Positions 22,840-34,850 of a stretch of DNA of 64,000 nucleotides are shown here, piece after piece. Under the pieces are notes generated by a model. It was given only the letters and a program-made list of their open reading frames with translations, was not told the origin of the DNA and made no database searches. The position numbers were made by a program, and so were the translations under genes. The stretch is from the NCBI GenBank assembly GCA_951799445.1, contig OX637297.1, forward strand, positions 12,648,001 to 12,712,000. Reading direction: 5' to 3'. Positions within the stretch are counted from its first letter, which is position 1. Each line of letters begins with the position of its first letter. The stretch comes from Pseudisothecium myosuroides. Taxonomy: Eukaryota; Streptophyta; Bryopsida; Hypnales; Lembophyllaceae.

Positions 22840-24040
22840 TTAGGATTTTAGTTGTAAATATTTGTTAGTTAAGACCGGACCGGATTTGATCCGGATGTGT
22901 CTGGTCTGGATCGGATGTTTTCCGGTCTGGCCGGCTCGGCGGGGACCGAAAGTTTCGCGCGGACTTTCCGGGCCCCTTTGTGTTGACTTTTGAGTTTTAA
23001 AATGTATATTAGTCAGTCCCTGCGAAGGAGACTGGGAGTCTTTTCCCTTGAGTTTTTGTACGTTTTCTATTGATTTCTTGTTGTACGTCTCTCCTGCGTG
23101 TGGCAGGGCTGTTTTGGTGAGAAGTTAGGAAGATGTGTGCAGATTCTAGAGAGATTTCTCCCCTTGGTGTGTTTGTTTTGCACTTATGTGTAGGTGAGTG
23201 GGTATTCTAAGTGTTGGGAGTGGATTTCAGTTCCTCAGCACTTCTACAGTTCACAATTCCCGGCGAGAAAACCGTTGTTAGGCTAGGCGGATAGGGAAGG
23301 AGTCCTTAGTCACGCTAGAGCTCCTGGATAGGAAATCCGGTTGAGTGTCCGATCTCCCGTGAGGTCTCGCTGCCCTAGTTGGTAAACGGAAGAGCTTTAG
23401 TTGATGTTGGAACGGACGAGTTCACTTGTAACCACCTAACTTCGCACGGAGGGAACTTGGCATCAAGGTCGTTGTAGTATGAGAGGATTGTACGGGGGGT
23501 CTTTGTGTGACCTGCCAACCGGATCGTTGTCCGGGTGGCTGTGAGAGATCAAACCGGATCCGCACTAGTGTAGGAAGTAGTGGGTTAGAAAAGTGGGTCT
23601 TCAGCCACTATAAGTCACGGAAGGAGTGGCAGGCCTGCCACTCTCAAAAGCAAGCGGCGAACCCTCTGATGATGAAACAGAGGCAAAACTAAACCGGAGT
23701 GGAGTGAGAGTACGTGTGAGAGGACCGGATCGGATCGGTCCAGAGAAGTTCCAAGATCAGAAATTGTAGGATCCTGGGTTGTGGTAATTTTACAGGACCG
23801 AATAGCTTGACAGGCCGGAAGAGATAAAGAGAGGTCTGGTCGTTGTTTTCGGTGTGTTGTTGTTTCCGGTTTTAGATCTAGGACCGGAAAGTAGAAATTA
23901 GATACTGGCTGAGCTTAAGTTGGGAATAGAGCTAGACACTTCACAGAATCTCGTGGGTTCGATCTTTAGAGTCATTTTGTTATGCTTTAGAGTGGTTTTT
24001 GGGAGTATAACAGGGAATTCACTTACTCTGTGCTGCGACA
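22840..24040 (+). other. 3-prime noncoding part of the 3.5-kb element, copy 2
   Basis: Closely conserved with 6915-8116. A 61-codon frame is also open in both copies (7583-7768 and 23507-23692), but it contains no recognisable motif and may be chance. Confidence 0.5.
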
Positions 24041-24496
24041 AAAAATCTAGAGTTTCATTTAGAGGTCGAAAATTAGAGTAAGAGTTGAACCTTAGAATTA
24101 GTCTTTAGAAGTAGAACTTCTAGGTGGAGTCTTAAAACCCCACGATAGTCTTAGAGGTTCATGGAAGGAATATAGGGGTTCCCCTTTTTACGTAGTTAGG
24201 GACGTTAGAAATGACGCCAACTACCCAGTCTACCCTCGACATAGGATAGATAGTTAGAGAGTCAGGATTTCACCATCACTCTGAACATCGCAGTTAACTT
24301 GTGAGTTACTACATGCATTACTAATTATTCACTGCCATCCACGACACTTAGGAAATGTTAGCAAAATAGATCCATTGCTTGGAAGGCACAGTAGACCGCG
24401 CTCACATCACCCCCATATATTAAAAATTGTGGATAAAGGCATAGAACCTGGTCGGTGTTCGCTTTATTACCAAGGGTGGGTAATCTAGCGCCCACA
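24041..24496 (+). other. Right end of the 5-kb unit, copy 1
   Basis: This continues the 5-kb unit after the nested element and matches 53890-54341, including GGGTGGGTAATCTAGCGCC near the terminus. It has no gene. Confidence 0.75.
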
Positions 24497-24745
24497 CTAC
24501 CTTATCACATTTATTTCAAGACTTGTGTGATTTTAGAGCTAGAAAACTACCGCAAAGGCGAAGCTCATTTTTTGTAGGTGTCTTCCTACATAAAATTGAA
24601 AAGGCACCAATTTTGCGGACTCAAGAATTGAAGATCATTTTATTAATGTTTACGAATTCTATATTTTTTTCCAAGTACCTAATTCTACGTATTCTATGAC
24701 TTCTGAGATCTTTGTCTTTCAAACTACAGCAAAGTATTAGTGTAA
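24497..24745 (+). repeat. Repeat D, copy 2, right part
   Basis: Beginning with the second CTACC, this continues repeat D from 15945, matching the minus strand of about 1064 down to 830. Both flanks together reproduce the uninterrupted arrangement of copy 1. Confidence 0.75.
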
Positions 24746-27290
24746 ACTTTAGTTTGGTCCTCTTCCATCATTAAAAAATAATGGCACAACTACGATGAAC
24801 TCATAAAATTTTGAAGACTTTTGAACTTCTTATAAACATTTTTTGAAGATACAGGCCGTCATCTTGAACCCTATACACTCTTGTAATATTCCATATGTAC
24901 ATTTAGTGGCCTTAGTTTCTTCTAGGTGTTCAACGCATTCTGAAAGAAAGAAAATGTACTGTGAACTTGGGGGGGGGCACATGTGACAATGCTCTATTTA
25001 TTGGGAGGCCATTAATCTTGTGAATAGCCTTATAAGGTTAGCTATTTTTAGAAATAAAGATCATTGTTGGTGTTGTACGGCACCTTAGCTATTGGTAGCT
25101 ATAGTTTTATGTACACTATTTTATTTAGACTCCATTTTTTATTCACCGTCCTTTTTTTCGTCACACTCCATTTTTTCTCACACTCCATTTTCTTCATGAC
25201 ACTCCACTTCTTTCCTCAAACTGTATTGTTTTTTTGCACCCCCTCTTTTTTCAACACTTCATTTCTTTTGTCACACCCGAATTTTTTGATCATACCCCAT
25301 TTTCTTGGTCACACCCCATTTCTTTGTATAACCCAAGTTTAATTGACCCTATTGTTTTCCATAATCAGACTTCATATTATATTGCACGTATTTCCTTAGT
25401 GAAGTTCAAAAATAATTCATGATGGCCCACATTATTTACAAATGTACAATGTATCTTTTAAAGGAAAAAAAGGGGTATGTTCCCTTAATAACAAATTAGC
25501 CTATATACATTCTTTGAAGATAGAATTTTGTTTATTTTGAAGACACTATTTTACTAAGTGTATATAATGGCCCACATTATATTCAAGTGTACAATGTATC
25601 TTCTAGAGAAAAAAAAGAGGGTATGTTCCCTTAGTAACTAATTAAAATATCATAAACCCTAAACTATGAACATCCAAAGTCTCAAACTCTCTCCATTTCA
25701 AGTTTTAATTCTCTTAAAGTAGCCACTTTTAAGTCAACAGGGGGTCCAAAATTAAAACATATGTTGTTTAGAGTGATTCACTGAGTGACTTCCAAAGGGT
25801 AGCTTTATGAGAAGAAAAATTGTGATACACACCTTAGAAGACCATGAAGAGTTTCAAACTTTAAAACACTTTCAAGAACTTTGAACAAAATAATTATGGA
25901 GTACATTTATGAGTTCCAACTTGTTACAAGAATACCTATTTGAGCAATTGCCCTTTATTAAAAACTATTTGAATCATATATACATTGAGTTCATCCTTGT
26001 AGGACATGTGATGCTCGATCTTTGCTGAATTTCATTACATCTTTACACTAAAATATACATTTTAGAAATTCTGTAATTTTCACGTGTATCCTATATTTAG
26101 GAGTGAAGTTTAAAAATAATGAGCAACAAAACTAATTATATATAAATTTAAGTTTTAACTTCCAAAATGCTAGAGAAGATTGCATTGTCCTACAAGGCTT
26201 AAAATAGTGCATTGTTGTACTATAGTGATTTCTACTTTTGATACTAACAAGGACGCAAATTTTAAAATATAAACCTTGAGATAGTCACTATGGAAACCAT
26301 TTGTTTTTGTAAGCGGTTGGCTTCAAAAATTTTGACTCAAAAAAATGCAAAAGTAGTCAGTGGAAATCGAATTGTTGTAGAATACATTCCCTTTTCACAT
26401 AGAATGTGAAAAATGAATAGCAACGTTGCTAGGAAGCGAGCGGGGAGCGGGAAGTGGAGAGCGGAGAGCAGAAAATAGGGAGCAGGGAGCGGAGATTTTG
26501 GATGGAAGATAGAAAAATAAAAACGAATTTGGAAATTTTTAGGATTAAAGTGATTGACATTTTCGATCAAAGTGACTGAAAATTCTGAATTCTGAGGGTG
26601 AAAATTACAAAAAAATTAGTAGATTGAAACAGAATTTGTCATTAGAGCGTAAGTAGGGTTTAGGATTTGGATGAAAAAAGTAGATTAAATATTTGGATGA
26701 AAGTAGATGAAACACTGGATGAAAGTAGATGAAATGTTGGATGAAAGTAGATCCCATGGGACTTTAGGCATTACATGAGAAAACAAGAGACAAGCTCATT
26801 GGGAGTGAGAAAATCAATGACAAAATTCCATTGCTACACACACATCAATATTTTAGACGATAGGACCTAAGACTGCGGAAATTGGGTGTTCTATGACCGC
26901 GGCTTAGGGTAGAGTGTCATTTTGCAGTTCTATAACAGTAGACCTAAGGTACACCTATTACCGTGATAATATAGAACATTGGGGTATAGCTATGTGTTTG
27001 TACAAGGAATTAGATGAAACTTTAAATTCATATAACACATGAATTGTTTTATATGGTGGCATCTATGCTAATGATGTCAACACAATGCCAGGGAATAAAA
27101 AAACTAAAGATATGATGGGTATGACTTCATACAAGAAAACACTATGCAAAATACAATGATGTTGTAAACAATTTTGGAAAGGGTGAGAGTGGGTCTAATA
27201 AAACTGGCCCTTTTAGTCTCAGTATATTTCCATTCAAGTGTTCAATAAACATAAGCATGGGTCTTGTACAGAAGAGGACAAGTTAATTTG
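24746..27290. other. AT-rich intergenic DNA with simple arrays
   Basis: No gene is supported. A pyrimidine-rich array of CACACTCCATTTT-like words of about 20 bp lies at 25125-25335. A direct repeat of about 78 bp (GGCCCACATTAT to GTTCCCTTA) occurs at 25423-25500 and 25566-25645. GGGAGCGG-like purine repeats lie at 26430-26500. GGATGAAAGTAGATGAAA repeats lie at 26667-26752. Confidence 0.55.
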
Positions 27291-27324
27291 ATCCCAAATG
27301 ATTCAGTATGCTACTAAGAAGCAC

Positions 27325-28752
27325 TTATTTCACTTCATTGAAACTGAAACTCGCTGCATGAATGAAGGCCTCCGATGTAGATTGGAGGTTGCAGATGATC
27401 GTGAAAATGAAATAAAGATGCTTACAGTTTGCCCAAGTTCCTCGCTTGCCCAAGCACTTCAGCTTCATCTCCTTAAAATTTGGACATGTGCACTCCGGAA
27501 ATGACGATACAGTGAGCATGTACTTCTCATGGCGAGGCTCTACCCCAGAGGCAAGTGACACTATAACACCAAATCCAGGGTGGGGAACCATTGTCACCCT
27601 TTCTATTTGTGCATGCAGGGTCAGGGTCAACGCACAATTGTTCTAGTGCTTTACAATAGGGGCCTTCTGATTGCGTCACACGACCTTCCCTGCTTGAGTT
27701 GTGGGATGTTCATCTGGTGAAGGGGGAACAGGGTAGGCACGTACAATTTGTATGCCAGCTTCTCCACCAAACAGTCTATGGAGCAAAATGAGTTCACATT
27801 GTGGAAGTTGAAAGCCTGACGCTTTCAAGGCCAAAATCTTGGCCTTTGAGAGTTTTGTGCCCATTTTCACTGGCCATATGGCCGGAATAGGTGGGACTGA
27901 TAACGCCGACTTCCGCCGTGTACCTTTCACACATTGTTCAATGTCGTCATTGCAAAAGAAAAATCGCATACAATCATGTCAATTTTTTCTGTAATTCACC
28001 ATCATACTTGTATATGTTGGAGCTGCATTGGCAATGTTGTTTTGGACTATTTGTGCTGTGCACTTCTTCTTGGTAATTGCTTGTAGTGCAAAGCATGCCT
28101 TCGCGGATGTTTTTGGTAAATGTGCTATGTGCCATTGCCCCTCGGCGCCCATGGTCTCTTGAATAGTGGACACATGAGTTGAGTTTGGAGTACAAGTATG
28201 GCCTTCAATGTCCTCATCGAATGTCATGACTAGAGGGTCCACATCCACACTTGGAGAAGCGTCCTCCACAATTGTATTCAAATTGGATGAACTTGTTGTG
28301 GCTCTCTAAGACCGCGTTCGGATGCGTGGATGAGAATAATTTACTTTTTCCGGTCTATGCAAATCATATTCGCATCCAAGTGCCATGTCTGCCTTCCATT
28401 TCTGCAATCCAAACACTTCTTCGCCTTCAAGGTGCAGGGCTCTATTGAAGAATTCTTTCACACCTGGAATGTTTGAAATAGCTACAATAAGCGGCTTTGG
28501 ATTTCCCGTTCGTTCGGCTGAATGCTGGGCAACATGGGGCATGAGCTCTTCCTTACCCGGTCCCGTAGCGGCTCCATTTCCCTTCAAGTACTGGTAATAC
28601 CTTACCATCTGCATGAAAGCTCTCACAAAATTGTCTACGGTGGCAATGTAGAGATCGTTTCCACGATTTCCAGATTATTGAAGCTACTTGTTATGCACTG
28701 TCTCAGTGAGGTTGCAAGATGGCATTTCTGCTAGCTCAGACTCGGTAAGATC
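27325..28752 (-). pseudogene. Mutator-like transposase, C-terminal exon with SWIM finger
   Basis: This 476-codon stretch stays in one frame from 28752 to 27325 with about six stops and no frameshift. It begins after a TTTCTTTCAG acceptor with DLTESELAEMPS and GNRGNDLYIATVDNFVRAFM, and ends with a SWIM-type zinc finger: ECTCPNF, then NCKHLY (C-x-C ... C-x-H). It continues the transposase exon at 29475-31566. In Mutator-like transposases a C-terminal SWIM finger follows the catalytic region. All damage is nonsense, which fits slow decay by point mutation. Confidence 0.7.
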
Positions 28753-29474
28753 CTGAAAGAAAAGAGTTCACACACCACATTCAGCGTCCAAAGATGTCCT
28801 CTGAAGTTATTATTAAGATACATAGTAATGAGGAACGAAGAGCAATTCTGGTGTCCAAGGGATACGCATCACTTTCAAGCACAATAAATAGAAGTTCCAA
28901 AATAGAGCTGGAAGAAGAACCGCTCTAGGTACCTAGAGGATCCTTGAAGCTAGTATTGCCTTGCACCAATCTCACGGTCTTCCTACTGCACACCTGAACG
29001 GTGCAACAAGGAAATAACAAATTTACAAGACGAAGGCTACACCAATACCCCTCTCGGTACTGAGAGGGGTCTTTAACATTCCAATACCATGCATGAGTCA
29101 TAGATTCAGGCCTATTGCAAATTAGAATTGTCCTCCCAATAAACAATGAATCCACAAGAGGGAGCCAAAGCTATGGTCCCTCTCGGTACCGAGAGCCCTC
29201 TGCAAGGTCTAAATGCCATGCAACATTTACATCTTCCTCTTGAACAAGGCTACTAGACTTATTTCAGAGAAAGGGTAAAGTTCTAAGACTATGTTCAACC
29301 AGTCACACCTCTTGACGTCAAAAGGGATCTACAATGTCCAACTGTCATTTGGTTTAGCGAATGTTACAAACTGCAGTTACAAAGCCTAAATGAAAATAAA
29401 TACACTCGCAAATTCAGCAACATCCAGGAACTTTGGATTCATTTAAAATAATAAACACAAGGATAAGGACTTAC
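28753..29474 (-). other. Presumed intron of the transposase gene
   Basis: The stretch is bounded by GTAAGT (29474 side) and CTTTCAG (28753 side), 722 bp. It contains the palindromes CCCCTCTCGGTACTGAGAGG near 29048 and CTCTCGGTACCGAGAG at 29180-29195, which also occur in the array at 33-38 kb. Confidence 0.5.
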
Positions 29475-31566
29475 AAGTTGCATGAATCCGCCCCATTGAC
29501 GATAACAAAAATGCCAAAAAGAGAGCTAGAGCTCCAATCTATGCAGACCTATGTCCGTGGTGGCCCCTAATGATAACCACCAAGCTTTTATGGCTAGGTA
29601 ATGCATCTCGGATGCCTCGGAAGTTGTAGCATTTTTTTATTGCTTACAAAGTAAACGATGTTGATCTTGTAAGTCCGCCCAAATGTCCGCCTTAGTATGT
29701 TTTTCCATGGATTGAGTCCAATGAAAAAGACACGTTCTTTCACAATGTTCCATTGGCACGCTAATGTCTCCGGATCTATATACTGTCCGCACAGCATTTC
29801 AATTTGCTTGTGCACTATCTGCCATAAACCCCTTGAATTGAGTGTCGCCTATCCCATGTCGTTCAACAATAGAGTTCAGGTTGGTCCAAAATAGAATTTG
29901 AGCCGCACAGTCTTTCGATTGTATGTCACACAGCGATAGTCATTACACGACAATACACGGAGTCATATACATGCCATGCCATGGTGGTCTACTCCTTCAC
30001 GCGTTTCACATGGTCGAACATTACCCACACATCTTGAAGGTCCCCTCCACTTTGCATTCGCTTCATCAGGTCAACTCCACTTCCAAGTCCTACTTCTGAC
30101 ATTTTGAAAACAAATACCTTGACGTCCATATCCATCCCCTGACCTGGGAATTTACTCTGCTGAACAAATGACCACATGCTTGACTTCCTCAACTTGGTAA
30201 TGTTGTCAATCACTCCAAATCTCCGTAAATATTTAAAAGATGTTACCTCGTTATAAATACTTGGCGAGTTGAAGTATTTGCATTTGTCCAGCACTGGGAC
30301 GAGTTCCTCAAAGTCAAGAGTCTTGGTGTGCACTCCATCCGGGTGCAGAATAAGCTTGCCCAATAGTTCCTTTGTAGCCTCCATGACAATTGAGGAGTTG
30401 GTGCCAATCGGTGTTCTCTCCATCTGCTCTCCAATCAGAGTCCAAGTTCTCTCCTTCATGTCGCAAAGTTCCCCATCCTTCACCGGATGTGTGTGAGTGC
30501 CAAGATGAACAAATGCACAAATACACGACTCGGTTCTAGTGACATAATAGACTTTCATTGTGCACCTCGCAATACATGACGGAGGCTTCTTGCAAATTTT
30601 ACAAACAAGAGATGACCCGGGAGGATGGATATTGCCAACATCAAGTGGAGTAGGTGACAATCCTTCCCATTCTATTTCATTCAAGGCCTTGGTTCAGTGG
30701 ACGCGAATGAGGAACTCACACGAGGAATTCACACAACGGAGATGACCTAGACAAAAAGATGTGCGGAACGACAACCCCATGGGGTTGGCTATATTTGTGG
30801 TCACCATCTTAGACCACACATGACCATCACAGCGCCTATCCATACCAACCATATTCTTGGCTTCAGATTGCATAGGATAGGACTCTAGTGCAAGCAATTC
30901 AAATATTACATTGCCATTGAACTTCGGAGGCAATGCCTGGACTGTCTTGATGGGAATAGTGTCGTAATCAAGTTTGGACAACACATTCCTACATCCCTTC
31001 AACATACAAAGACCCTTTAGATAGTCTATGACAGACAGCCCAAGGACAACAACTTTAGATTTACTGCCACTCACTGCAGGGTCTAGGTTCATGGGGCTTG
31101 GTAATGTCGATTTAGAAGGAGTGTCCATGTTCCAGTCGTGCTGAGGGGGATCAAGGTCAGAATCATCACTTAGAATAGTCACACATTTCGGAAGCGCCTC
31201 TCTCTTGGCACAAGTCAAGGGAGGTGTTTGAAACAATGACGACGAGGATAGATGGGGTGTAAGCGCATCCATAGAAGCGGACCGGAAGGGCTCAATTACT
31301 CCATACGCTCTAAATCTTTCGGGTTTTAAATGCCAAGACCTATCTTTAGAGACTGAAGCAGGAACTTGTCCTACACTGTGAGTGATGTTATCATTCGTGG
31401 CGTCATATATATCTTTGTTGATGTGAATTGACTCTAATGTGAACTTAAACCTTAAACTCAATCTACAAGCAGAGACAACGGCAAGTCCATCCTGACTTGC
31501 GGGGAAAATGATTGGAACCTCATCCCCAAATGCACTGACTACTATCATATCCTTGAAGTCCAGCAT
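29475..31566 (-). pseudogene. Mutator-like transposase, N-terminal and catalytic exon
   Basis: The frame starts at ATG 31566 (MLDFKDMIVV). Order of parts: an N-terminal variable region with DDSDLDPPQHDW; a zinc-finger region with CLGHLRCVNSSCEFL and CKICKKPPSC followed by HLGTHTHP; then the catalytic region with MAWHVYDSVYCRVMTIAV, KGFMADSAQAN, ERTCLFHWTQSM, and FWHFCYRQWGGFMQL just before the splice donor. These match Mutator-like transposases common in non-seed plants, from memory of that family. It is broken by a TGA at 30694-30696, a TAG near 29983, a +1 frameshift near 29933 and several later stops. It would have acted in the nucleus to move its own element; it is certainly inactive now. 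Confidence 0.72.
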
Positions 31567-33379
31567 GGCTAATGATTTGCACGCGGAGTCCCTAAAACGA
31601 GCAGATCAAAACCATAGATCTAATTAAAGGCCAGCATGATGAAGTACCGCATTCTAAACAGTTGTCTAATTGGTCGACTATTAGAAAAAAGGGCTCCTGT
31701 GGAAGTGACCTTCATCAAGATAGAGTGCAAACAATGTTCACAATAAAATCATAGTATATGCACAACAGGGATGATATTTTGAATACATTGAGGTTTGAAG
31801 GACAAATCTTAGGGTAAATCAGACTTATAAAGATGACAACAATTTGAAAGCAACAGTAATGACAATATGTGTAAGGTCTGATCCCAAAAGGTATAAGTCG
31901 TCATTCTATGATGTACATGCCACTGAATAAAGCTCCTGACAGACATGGCGGCGATAGAAATTGGAGAATCCTAATTATTGGGGATCATCAAGGAAGGGGC
32001 TCCTACAAATTGTACACATAATTGTAACATTCATCGTGCACTACAAAAAAGAATCGATAAGTACAATAGAAACTATCAGATAAGGGTGGCACTTCTGATG
32101 AACAAGGAATGACTCCGTGCAATATTAAAACGGCCCCCAAAGTTGGAAGGCTAGAATAACAAATTAAATAATTACAAGTTAAAGAGAATTTTACTCGTGA
32201 TATTTGAGAGATGAGGCGATAAACCCAAGATTGTAGAAATTGAATAGACAGGTCTTAAATGAGTCTCATCGGCAACAGAAAAAGAATTCCACCACTATGT
32301 CTTTTGGATTCAGGGGTCCACGTTTCGGTGCTAGGAAATGGCATGAAAATGAATACTCCATTTCGGACTAGGACTAATAGCTAGGATACTAATTACGGTT
32401 TATTGTAGAGTTGACACAATATTAATTACGGATAGGAATATATAACTTATTGCCACTAGCCAAATTAGCACATGTTAGCCTATACTAATTTCTGAGCAAT
32501 TGACACAATATTAATTTTTGAGCTGTTGGCACTTTAAAAATATTGATTGATTCTGCACAGGGATGAACTACTATTTAAGTTGGTGTCGCTAATCTTAGAA
32601 ATTATAAACAATAGAGTGTATATAACAATGTATTTTTACAATGATTCAATGGTTTTTATGGCTATTAAACAAAATTATGGTACCCTTACTATAAAACCAC
32701 TCTCCTTGAAGTATTTCCGAATACAATTCCGAACCGGACACCAAAGCTAGTCCCGAACCAAGTCCGCACGATTGAAATGAAGCCGGTGCCAGAGGACGTT
32801 CACTTTTAGGGCGTGTCGGATTCTGCCGGTGGACAAGCTGGGCCTGTCTCCACTGCTCTTCTCAGTCGACCTCCACTGCAATCCTAAATCGCATTTCGGT
32901 GGCGGCAGTGAAGATTGAGACCCTCTCTCTTCCACTTTGCGGATTTTGGGGTAGTATAGGTGCTAACCCAAGCTCGTGTCTTGGACTAGATTTCCGAACT
33001 TTTTGTCTTCCGGGGTGGCATTTCATGTTTCCAGTTATTCTTACTTCTATTGCAAAACTTTGTGCGTGCATCAAGACGATTACAATCATGGAGAAGAATA
33101 CAAGGTCGAAGCGCGCACTACAAGGATCTGGAAGTGCCGACGCAACCACAAATCAAGTTGCGGAAGTTGTTGAGCAAATATGAATCCGCTCAAAGGTTCA
33201 AAATTCTGTGTTCATTGGTTCATAATCTCTTCTCAATTTCCTTATTGATAATGCAATGTTCAAGGCTTCCTCAAAAATCTTCTTCCATCATTTCCAATCT
33301 TTGAGTGTCACAATCTTTGGATTTAGGTTTGCCTTGGAATTTTGATGTCTTATTTTGTCATAAAAGTTCAAGGGCGGGG
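31567..33379. other. Upstream of the transposase; no secure gene
   Basis: Mostly AT-rich. A short plus-strand frame from ATG 33088 (MEKNTRSKRA, about 31 codons) and a longer GTG frame around it have no recognisable motif. The stretch may include the promoter of the minus-strand transposase, but no TATA box is convincing. Confidence 0.35.
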
Positions 33380-34850
33380 GCCTAGTGAGTAGGTTCTCTT
33401 GAAAATTTAGACAACCAAGGGCAGGAATTGGCCTCCCAGTTAGTGCAATCTGCCCCTCGCGGCATTTGAATTGAGTGCACGTTGCCAAGACGAGGTACCC
33501 CCAAGAGGGCCTCTCAGTACCAAGAAGGGACCTTTCGGAGGTGTCTCCAAGGACGGAACCCAAACCGCTCGGGGGAGGGGGATTCATCACCCTCCCCATT
33601 TTTTTTCTTTACAAATTCTGCTCAGGTGCGTCTCTGCCTAGATTCAGTTGTGACTATCTCAATTTTCTGATCATTGTTTGAATGCTATGTTAAAAGTCAG
33701 TTCCAGTGATAAATTATTTTTTGGAAAGATTGCGGGCCTGCCCCTATTGGTGCACAAAGTCATGTCGAGACCCGGGGTGGTCACAAAGTTTTAAAAAAAA
33801 AAATTTAATTGGCTCCAAGGTCAACCCCACGGCGTTTGAATTGAGTGCACGTTGCCAAGACGAGGCACCCCCGAGAGGGCCTCTCAGTACTGAGAGGGGT
33901 CTTCTCGGAGGTGTATCCAAGGACGGAACCAAAAAGCGCTAGGGGGGGGATTCATCGCCCTCCTTATTTTTTTCATTATGAGTTCTGCTTGGGTGCGTCC
34001 CTGCCTAAAACTAGTTGTGACTTCCCTAATTCCTGATCACGGTCCAAATGATATGCCAAAATTGAGATCCAATGATCAAATTATTTTTCTGAAAGTTTGC
34101 GGTGTAGGCCCTGTTGGTGCATAGAGTCATGTCGAGACCCGGGTTGGTCACGAAATTTTTAAAAAATATTTGAAATGGCTTCGGGGTCACCCCCCAAGGC
34201 GTTTGAGTTGAGTGCATGCTGCCAAGACGAGGCACCCCCGAGAGGAATCTTTTCAAAGGTGTTTCCAAGGACGGAACCCAAACCACTTGGGGGAGGGGAT
34301 TCATCACCTTCCCCATTTTTTTTCATTATGAGTTCTGCTCAGGTGCGTCCCTGTCTAGAACCAGTTGTGACTTTCTTAATTTCTGATCACGGTCCAAATG
34401 ATATGCCAAAACTGAGATCCAATGATCAAATTATTTTTTTGAAAGTTTGCGGTGTAGGCCCTGTTGGTGCACAAAGTCATGTCGAGACCCGAGGTGGTCA
34501 CGAAGTTCTTAAAAAAAAATTTTAATTAGCTCTAGGGTCACCCCCCACGGCGTTTGAGTTGAATGCACGCTACCAGGATGAGGCACCTCCGAGAGGGGTC
34601 CTCTCGGAGGTGTCTCCAAGGATGGAACCAGAAACCGCTTGGTGGAAGGGATTCATCACCCTCCCCTTTTCTTTTCTTTATGAGTTCTGCTCGGGTCCAT
34701 CTCGGCCTAGAACCAGTTGTGACTATCTCAATTTTCCAGATCACGGTCCGAATGATATGTCTAAACTAAGATCCTATGATCAAATTATTTTTTCAAAAGT
34801 ATGCGGTATAGGCCCTTGTTGGTGCACAAAGTCTTCTTGAGGACCCAGGG
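33380..34850 (+). repeat. Tandem array, period about 350-370 bp, left part
   Basis: Four units are marked by CGGCGTTTGAATTGAGTGCA-like sequence at about 33465, 33835, 34202 and 34553 (spacings 370, 367 and 351). Each has a GAGAGGGGTC palindrome region, GGATTCATCACCCTCCCC, TTCTGCTCGGGTGCGTC and a poly-A run. The array is interrupted at 34851 and resumes at 37408. Short frames inside are by-products. Confidence 0.75.

Larger units (their letters stand above)
20554..24040 (+). mobile_element. 3.5-kb gene-bearing LTR-like element, copy 2
   Basis: This 3487-bp unit has perfect 7-bp inverted ends, TGTCGCA and TGCGACA, and a 5-bp target repeat AAAAA (20549-20553 and 24041-24045). It is closely similar to copy 1 (4623-8116) along its whole length, including the promoter, gene and 3-prime region. 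It sits inside the presumed intron of the 5-kb unit, so it is the youngest layer here. Confidence 0.88.
15946..24496 (+). mobile_element. 5-kb LTR-like unit, copy 1 (split by a 3.5-kb element)
   Basis: The unit starts TGTGAGCTCC and ends TAGCGCCCACA, with TG..CA ends and a short imperfect inverted terminus (TGTG-x-GC). It is flanked on both sides by CTACC. Without the nested 3.5-kb element and its target repeat it would be about 5059 bp, against 4851 bp for copy 2 (49491-54341). It contains a conserved G-box hairpin, a TATA box, a long leader with tandem repeats, a 21-codon exon with a splice donor, and a purine-rich presumed intron. No reverse transcriptase, integrase or long frame is present. 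It fits a very long solo LTR. Confidence 0.85.

Noticed and set aside
4623..24040. The 3.5-kb units as DNA transposons or as viral insertions
   Set aside because: Inverted ends are only 7 bp and begin TG, the target repeat is 5 bp and no transposase is present, which fits LTR-type integration better. No viral protein signature was seen in the encoded protein.
25064..25342. A hydrophobic 92-codon frame resembling a membrane protein
   Set aside because: It is a translation of a pyrimidine-rich simple array; the hydrophobic pattern follows from T-rich codons.
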